Below are positions 60,224 through 64,000 of a stretch of 64,000 nucleotides of DNA, in pieces. Position 1 is the stretch's first letter; every line of letters starts with the position of its first letter. The DNA is from Zonotrichia leucophrys gambelii (taxonomy: Eukaryota > Chordata > Aves > Passeriformes > Passerellidae): positions 71,174,463-71,238,462 of the forward strand of contig NC_088173.1 of assembly GCF_028769735.1 (NCBI RefSeq), read 5' to 3'. Position numbers and translations under genes: made by a program. The notes beneath the pieces are model-generated. The model had not been told where the DNA came from, did not search any database, and was given only the letters and a program-made list of their open reading frames with translations.

Positions 60224-61072
60224 GTAAATCTTGGAATGGGGAGCATGGCCTGGCCTGGCCTGGCTGCTGGGGCAGGAGAACCTCACACCCTTTGTGGGCA
60301 TTTAAAGCATCCAAAAAACCCCAAATCAACTCCCCAACCCAAATAAACAATAAAAGAGGAAGGAAATCAATGGGGAAGAACCAATATTCCTCCCATGGGA
60401 TGCATTTCCTTGTGTGGATGAGGGAAGTGGGATTTGTATTTCTCTCAGAGTGTTGTGTCACACACGTAGAAAAATCCTCTTCCACTGGCATTTTATTCCT
60501 ATTTTATGGACCCTGGGATTGACCTTTTTTCATTTTAGTCTCATATTTAGAGAAAAAGAGCCCAGAAAAGTGATGGTTCTTGGCCTTTGCACGAGCATGT
60601 GCTTGGAAAACCAAAGTGTGTCCAGATGTCCCCCAAATCCTAAATCCACACCTGGAAGGCAGCAAATCCAACCCTGATGATCCCAGTTTGGGGTTCAGGT
60701 TTCTGTGTCCTGCCCCAAAATTCAGTCCTGGGGTTCAGCTGCTCCCTGCCCCTCCCAGCTCTGAGTGCTGGGGGTAAAAACTGGGAAAATTTGGTGTTGG
60801 AAAATCTGTTTGCTCCTGGATTTTGGGTAGCACCTGGGGAAGGTGAGCAGGAAAACACTTTGTGCATGGTGGGGGAGGAATTCCAGGTGTTCCCAAGGAG
60901 GGAGGAGAAAGCAGTTGGGAGAGGGAATGGCTCCAAAGCCCTCCTGCTCTATTTGGGATTATCTGCTCTCCTCCTTGGCTGAAGTGTTGATAAAATCCAG
61001 GATAAATCCCAGAATTGCTCTGCCTGCCTGGGAGAGCCCTCCCTCTGGAACTGTTCTCCCCCTGTTTTCCAG
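60224..61072. other. intron, no feature recognised
   Basis: Unique-looking 849-bp intron. Confidence 0.6.
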
Positions 61073-61182
61073 CAACCCTTCCCAAAGAAGTTCCCCTTCT
61101 CGGAGTTTGTGCCCAAGGTTTACGGCCAGATCAAGGAGTTCATCTACGCCTGCCTCAAGTTCTCCGAGGACCTGCACCTCAG
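61073..61182 (+). CDS. EXOC6B: EXOC6B exon, 36 codons plus 2 nt; start of the Sec15 C-terminal domain
   Basis: Reads QPFPKKFPFSEFVPKVYGQI then KEFIYACLKFSEDLHL and leaves AG of a serine codon (SSTE would be expected next). The acceptor is CCCTGTTTTCCAG and the donor CAG|GTGGGA. This is about where the conserved C-terminal Sec15 domain begins, the part that contacts Rab11 in fly Sec15 (family knowledge). The next exon is not visible in the remaining 2.8 kb. A mitochondrial insert starts 53 bp past the donor. Confidence 0.95.
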
Positions 61183-61235
61183 GTGGGAGCCGTGCCCTCA
61201 GGGAGCGGGCCTGCCTCCTCTCCTGAGGCCCTGCT

Positions 61236-61308
61236 GGAAATGTGCCTGAGCACTAAGGGTCACTGCGATACAGTGAACGTGGAGCTATACCAACCCTTTA
61301 ATTTCCTA
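61236..61308 (+). pseudogene. mitochondrial tRNA-Ile pseudogene, copy 1
   Basis: A 73-nt sequence starts GGAAATGTGCCTGA and ends ATTTCCTA, the typical ends of bird mitochondrial tRNA-Ile; the anticodon is GAT within CTGCGATACAG. Several substitutions lie in stems, for example CTGC where copy 2 has CTAT. Full length, but in nuclear DNA it is a relic. Confidence 0.85.
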
Positions 61309-61322
61309 CCTGAGGCCCTGCT

Positions 61323-61386
61323 GGAAATGTGCCTGGGTCACTATGATAAAGTGAACATGAAGCTATACCAACCCTTTCATTTCCTA
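61323..61386 (+). pseudogene. mitochondrial tRNA-Ile pseudogene, copy 2 (9-nt deletion)
   Basis: A 64-nt partial duplicate of copy 1. It keeps the ends and the anticodon loop CTATGATAAAG but has lost nine bases just after GCCTG. Its anticodon arm looks closer to the mitochondrial form than that of copy 1. Confidence 0.85.
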
Positions 61387-61391
61387 GTGCT

Positions 61392-61462
61392 TAGAAAAGC
61401 AGGAATCCAACCTACACCAGAGGGAATCAAAGCCCTCCACGCTTCCTTTATATGACTTTCTA
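61392..61462 (-). pseudogene. mitochondrial tRNA-Gln pseudogene
   Basis: Read on the - strand this is a 71-nt tRNA beginning TAGAAAGTCATATAAAGG and ending TTTTCTA. Position and strand, between tRNA-Ile and tRNA-Met, fit tRNA-Gln of vertebrate mitochondria. It abuts or shares one base with tRNA-Met. Confidence 0.82.
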
Positions 61463-61530
61463 GTAGGGTCAGCTAAACAAGCTATGGGGCCCATACCCCA
61501 AAAGGGATGGTTCAACTCCTTCCCCTGCTA
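61462..61530 (+). pseudogene. mitochondrial tRNA-Met pseudogene
   Basis: A 69-nt sequence AGTAGGGTCAGCTAA ... CCCCTGCTA with the CAT anticodon in GGGCCCATACCCC. It directly precedes the ATG of ND2, as in vertebrate mitochondrial genomes. Confidence 0.88.
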
Positions 61531-61920
61531 ATGAACCCCCAAGCAAATCTAATCTTAATTATTAGTCTACTCCTAGGAGCAACCATTATTGTCTCAAATA
61601 ACCACTGAATTGTGGCCTGGACCGGCCTTGAAATCAACACACTCGCCATCCTCCCATTAATCCCAAAATCCCATCACCCACGAGCCATTGAAGCTGCCAC
61701 TAAATACTTCCTGACCCAAGCAGCTGCTTCTGCCCTTGTCTTATTCTCCAGCATAACCAGCACATGGCACACCAGACCGTGGGACATCACCCAACTCACC
61801 CACCCAGTGTCCTGTCGGATCCTCACCTCAGCAATCACAATAAAACCAGGACTAGTGCCATTCCACTTCTGATTCCCAGAAGTACTCCAAGGCTCTCCTC
61901 TCACCACCGGCCTCCTCCTG
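61531..61920 (+). pseudogene. ND2 5' fragment (NADH dehydrogenase subunit 2, mitochondrial origin)
   Basis: The first 130 or so codons of ND2, about 38% of the usual 346. Under the vertebrate mitochondrial code the frame is open throughout: TGA at codons 26 and 114 reads as tryptophan (NNHW, FHFW), while in the nuclear code both are stops. Recognisable ND2 features include MNPQANL at the start, WTGLEINTLAILPL, HHPRAIEAATKYFL and TQLTHP. No frameshift is seen. It is a passenger of the NUMT and is not a nuclear protein gene. Confidence 0.9.
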
Positions 61921-62754
61921 CGCATGGAGCCTGTCCAGGCTGGAAGTGGCTCTGGAGCAGTGGGATTTTGGCTGGACACCCCTGCTCCTGCAGGGGGAGA
62001 TCCCAGCATGGTTGGGGTTGGGAGAAACTTTGGGGATTGTTTCCAAACCCATCACTGGACAATTTCCATGGTGCTCCAAGCCTCCTCCAGCCTGGCCTTG
62101 GACACTTCCAGGGAATTCCATGTTCCCAGGACAATCTCAGTTGGGGCTGTTTCCTCTGAGATGTTTCTGTGGCATTCCTTTAATAAATAAATGAATGGAG
62201 ATGTCTGGAGAGAGGCTGTGGTGGCCACTCGTCCCCAGGGTCTGCTGGAGCACCTCTGATCTCCCCAGGCCTCCCCTCACAGCTCCCCAAGGAATGGGAA
62301 TCCCGTGGTTCCATGGAAGTGTTGTCAGGAGGGCTCTGAGGGTTGGATTTTTGGTCAGGAACGAGTTTCAGCTGCTGGTTTCGTGCTTTTGTTGTTCTTG
62401 TTTCTTCGGGGAGTTTATATACAAATAATGTGATTTTTTTTTTTTTAAAGCCTGCAAAATATTCCATGTGTTTACCCTCCCTGCTCCATCCCAGGGTGCT
62501 TTGATGCTCGTTTCACCCATGTGTACGTGTGTGAGAGTGAAAACCAGCAGGGTCTGCCAGGAACTGAGAGCTGGGGCTTTGCCTTTGCATCAGCAGCGTT
62601 CAGAGCTTGGGAGAGGCTGAGAAATGCAGGACAAGAGTTTGGCTGGAGGGATTCATCCTCCTTCCCTTCCCTGGGCAAACACGAGGCTGGATTGGGGTGG
62701 GGGGAGTTCCACCTCCTTGGGAGCTTCATATCCTGGCCATGACCTGACCCTGGA
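61921..62754. other. intron after the NUMT; CR1 trace
   Basis: 62010-62115 contains CR1-like words (TTGGGGTTGGGAGAAACTTT, CCTTGGACACTTCCAGGG). 62437-62449 is a short poly-T. Nothing else recognised. Confidence 0.5.
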
Positions 62755-63165
62755 GCTGTGGAGAGAGCCCAGAGGAGGCCCCAGAGCTGCTCCCAGAATT
62801 CCAGAGCCCCTCTGCTCTGGAGCCAGGCTGGCAGAGCTGGGAATGTTCCCCTGGAGAAGGGAAAACTCTAGGGAATCCTCAGAATCACTAAAGAGGCTCC
62901 AGGAGAGCTGGAGAGGGACTGGGGACAAGGCCTGCAGGGACAGGAGCCAGGGAATGGCTCCCACTGGGAAAGGGGAGATTGGGCTGGGATCTTGGCAAGG
63001 AATTGCTGGCTGGGCTGGAATTCCCAGATTTGCTGTGGCTGCCCCTGGATCCCTGGCAGTGTCTAAGGTCAGGGTGGATCCACCTGGGACAGTGGGAGGT
63101 GTCCCTGGAGTTGGATCCCAATGGGATTTGAGGTCCCTTCCATCCCAACCCATCCCATGCCTGCT
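62755..63165 (+). mobile_element. CR1 tail, long copy
   Basis: GAGAGCCCAGAGGAGGCCCC through the GAGAGGGACTGGGGACAAGG block to GAGGTCCCTTCCATCCCAAC. Confidence 0.9.
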
Positions 63166-64000
63166 GTGGAGCTGGGACAGCTCTGGGGACTCAGTGGCTG
63201 TTCCAGTGCCCCAGGCTCTCCAGGATTTTCCTGCTTTCCCCTGGAGCCAAGGATTCTCCCTGGAGTCCTTTTCTTATTGGAGAAAGGGACTCTCTACTGG
63301 CAATTTGGAGAGTCCCTTTCCCTGTGGGTTGCTCTGGGAGCTCAGGAGTTTCTCCCCCATGTTCCACCTCACCCTTGCAGTGGTGGCAGCTTCTCCTCCT
63401 CCTGCTGGTGGCTCCCAGGGCCCCTAACCCGGGCTCACCATGGCCCCTCTCCCTTCCCAGAGCCCATTCCTGTGGGTGCTGCTCCCCGTGGCTGGGATGA
63501 TTGGCCCTGGCAGGGCAGGGAGCAGAGGTGTCCCCGTGGGTCCCTCCTGGGGCTCCCACCAGACCCATTATTAAAATTCCTTTCCACATTGGATTTTCCA
63601 GCCCTTTCGGAGCAGCACGGGGGGAGGGGAGCCCCAGCTCCAGCTCTCGCAGCCAAACATTTGGAATATTTCTCTGCAAACCCCTGTTGACACTTTCTTC
63701 ATTTCACCCTGACAGCTTGAATTAGGTTTTATTAGGAAGCTTGGCTACAAAGCCGGCAGCGAGTTCCCTTTTCTCCTCCCTTTCTTTTTTCGCCTGGCCC
63801 TGTCATTTACGGAGCACCCCGGAGTGCTGGGGGTCAGCCCGTCACTCACAGGGGCCTGGAGGTCACCACAGCTGCCACAGGATCCGGGACAGGAGCTGTC
63901 ATTATCCCAGACAGTTCCCTTCAAGCCTTTTCCTGCACAGCACAAAGTGCAGCTCACATTTTATGGGTTTTTTTTTCTTCTCCCCCCACCACTAATTATT
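63166..64000. other. intron to the window end, no feature recognised
   Basis: No EXOC6B exon or repeat recognised. The next expected coding words (SSTE...DDM) were not seen. Confidence 0.5.

Larger units (their letters stand above)
61222..61386 (+). repeat. 87-bp tandem duplication across the nuclear/mitochondrial junction
   Basis: The 14-bp CCTGAGGCCCTGCT followed by a tRNA-Ile copy occurs at 61222-61308 and again at 61309-61386. The offset is 87 bp. The second copy is 78 bp because it lacks nine bases of the D-arm region. The 14-mer does not look like the end of mitochondrial ND1, so it is read as nuclear flank. Confidence 0.85.
61236..61920 (+). other. NUMT: nuclear copy of mitochondrial tRNA-Ile / tRNA-Gln / tRNA-Met / ND2
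   Basis: About 685 bp follow bird mitochondrial gene order and strands: tRNA-Ile (+), tRNA-Gln (-), tRNA-Met (+), then the start of ND2 (+). Base composition shifts to the C- and A-rich, G-poor pattern of a mitochondrial light strand. The right end falls near 61920, where ND2 similarity stops after TTGLLL and nuclear-looking sequence resumes. The intact ND2 frame and recognisable tRNAs suggest a young insertion. The piece is in an intron and is not expected to be functional. Confidence 0.93.
1..64000 (+). other. EXOC6B: EXOC6B locus, internal part (exocyst subunit Sec15B)
   Basis: Nine exons on the + strand join without a frame break into 294 codons of a Sec15-family protein. Sec15 is a subunit of the eight-part exocyst, which tethers secretory vesicles to the plasma membrane; its C-terminal domain binds Rab11-type GTPases (family knowledge). 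The paralogue choice rests on residues that, from memory, fit EXOC6B rather than EXOC6: TLDGYRKYFNQIVG, HTTQGLVNRAYIDELWEMAL and QPFPKKFPFSEFVPK. The vertebrate protein is about 810 residues, so roughly the middle third is here; the N-terminal exons lie to the left and most of the C-terminal domain to the right. Introns inside the window are 8284, 35018, 117, 1842, 2784, 565, 729 and 849 bp. Confidence 0.93.

Noticed and set aside
61612..61872. 86-codon + strand frame read in the nuclear code
   Set aside because: It is the part of the ND2 relic between two TGA codons, not a separate gene.

Overview
The window is nuclear DNA from a bird, most likely a songbird. The signs are many 5'-truncated CR1 LINE tails of avian type, an LTR type I recognise as common in songbirds, a mitochondrial insert with bird-like ND2 codons and tRNA order, and short vertebrate exons with GT-AG borders. 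Almost all of it is intron. The one gene recognised with confidence is EXOC6B (Sec15B, an exocyst subunit) on the + strand. Nine consecutive internal exons (884 nt, 294 codons plus 2 nt) join in one open frame. Neither end of the gene is in the window.

Layout: 1-10110 is upstream intron with CR1 fragments and a 20-bp minisatellite. The first exon (10111-10287, acidic linker) is followed by an 8.3-kb intron holding CR1 copies, 15-, 19- and 207-bp tandem arrays and a 2.1-kb AT-rich satellite that ends about 100 bp before the second exon (18572-18640). The next intron is 35 kb. It opens with two back-to-back satellites (93-bp and about 102-bp monomers, 18.9-23.3 kb) and goes on with two LTRs, many CR1 tails, several minisatellites and a GC-rich possible exon on the - strand (34429-34848). 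Seven exons then sit within 7.5 kb (53659-61182), with introns from 117 bp to 2.8 kb.

Fifty-three bases after the last exon a nuclear copy of mitochondrial DNA begins (61236 to about 61920): tRNA-Ile twice, tRNA-Gln on the opposite strand, tRNA-Met and the first 130 codons of ND2, still open under the mitochondrial code. The tRNA-Ile part lies in an 87-bp duplication that includes nuclear flank, so the duplication came after the insertion.

The strongest non-genic pattern is a recurring 31-bp repeat length. Unrelated sequences at 16.3-18.5, 29.5, 43.7 and 50.9 kb and inside three CR1 copies all have units near 31 bp, and the 93-bp satellite is three times that. A cluster of one-base deletions in one of two sister satellite blocks (20.56-20.83 kb), with a smaller one at 53.19-53.24 kb, looks like uncorrected long-read error. 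No bacterial-type operon, CRISPR array or new multigene system is present.
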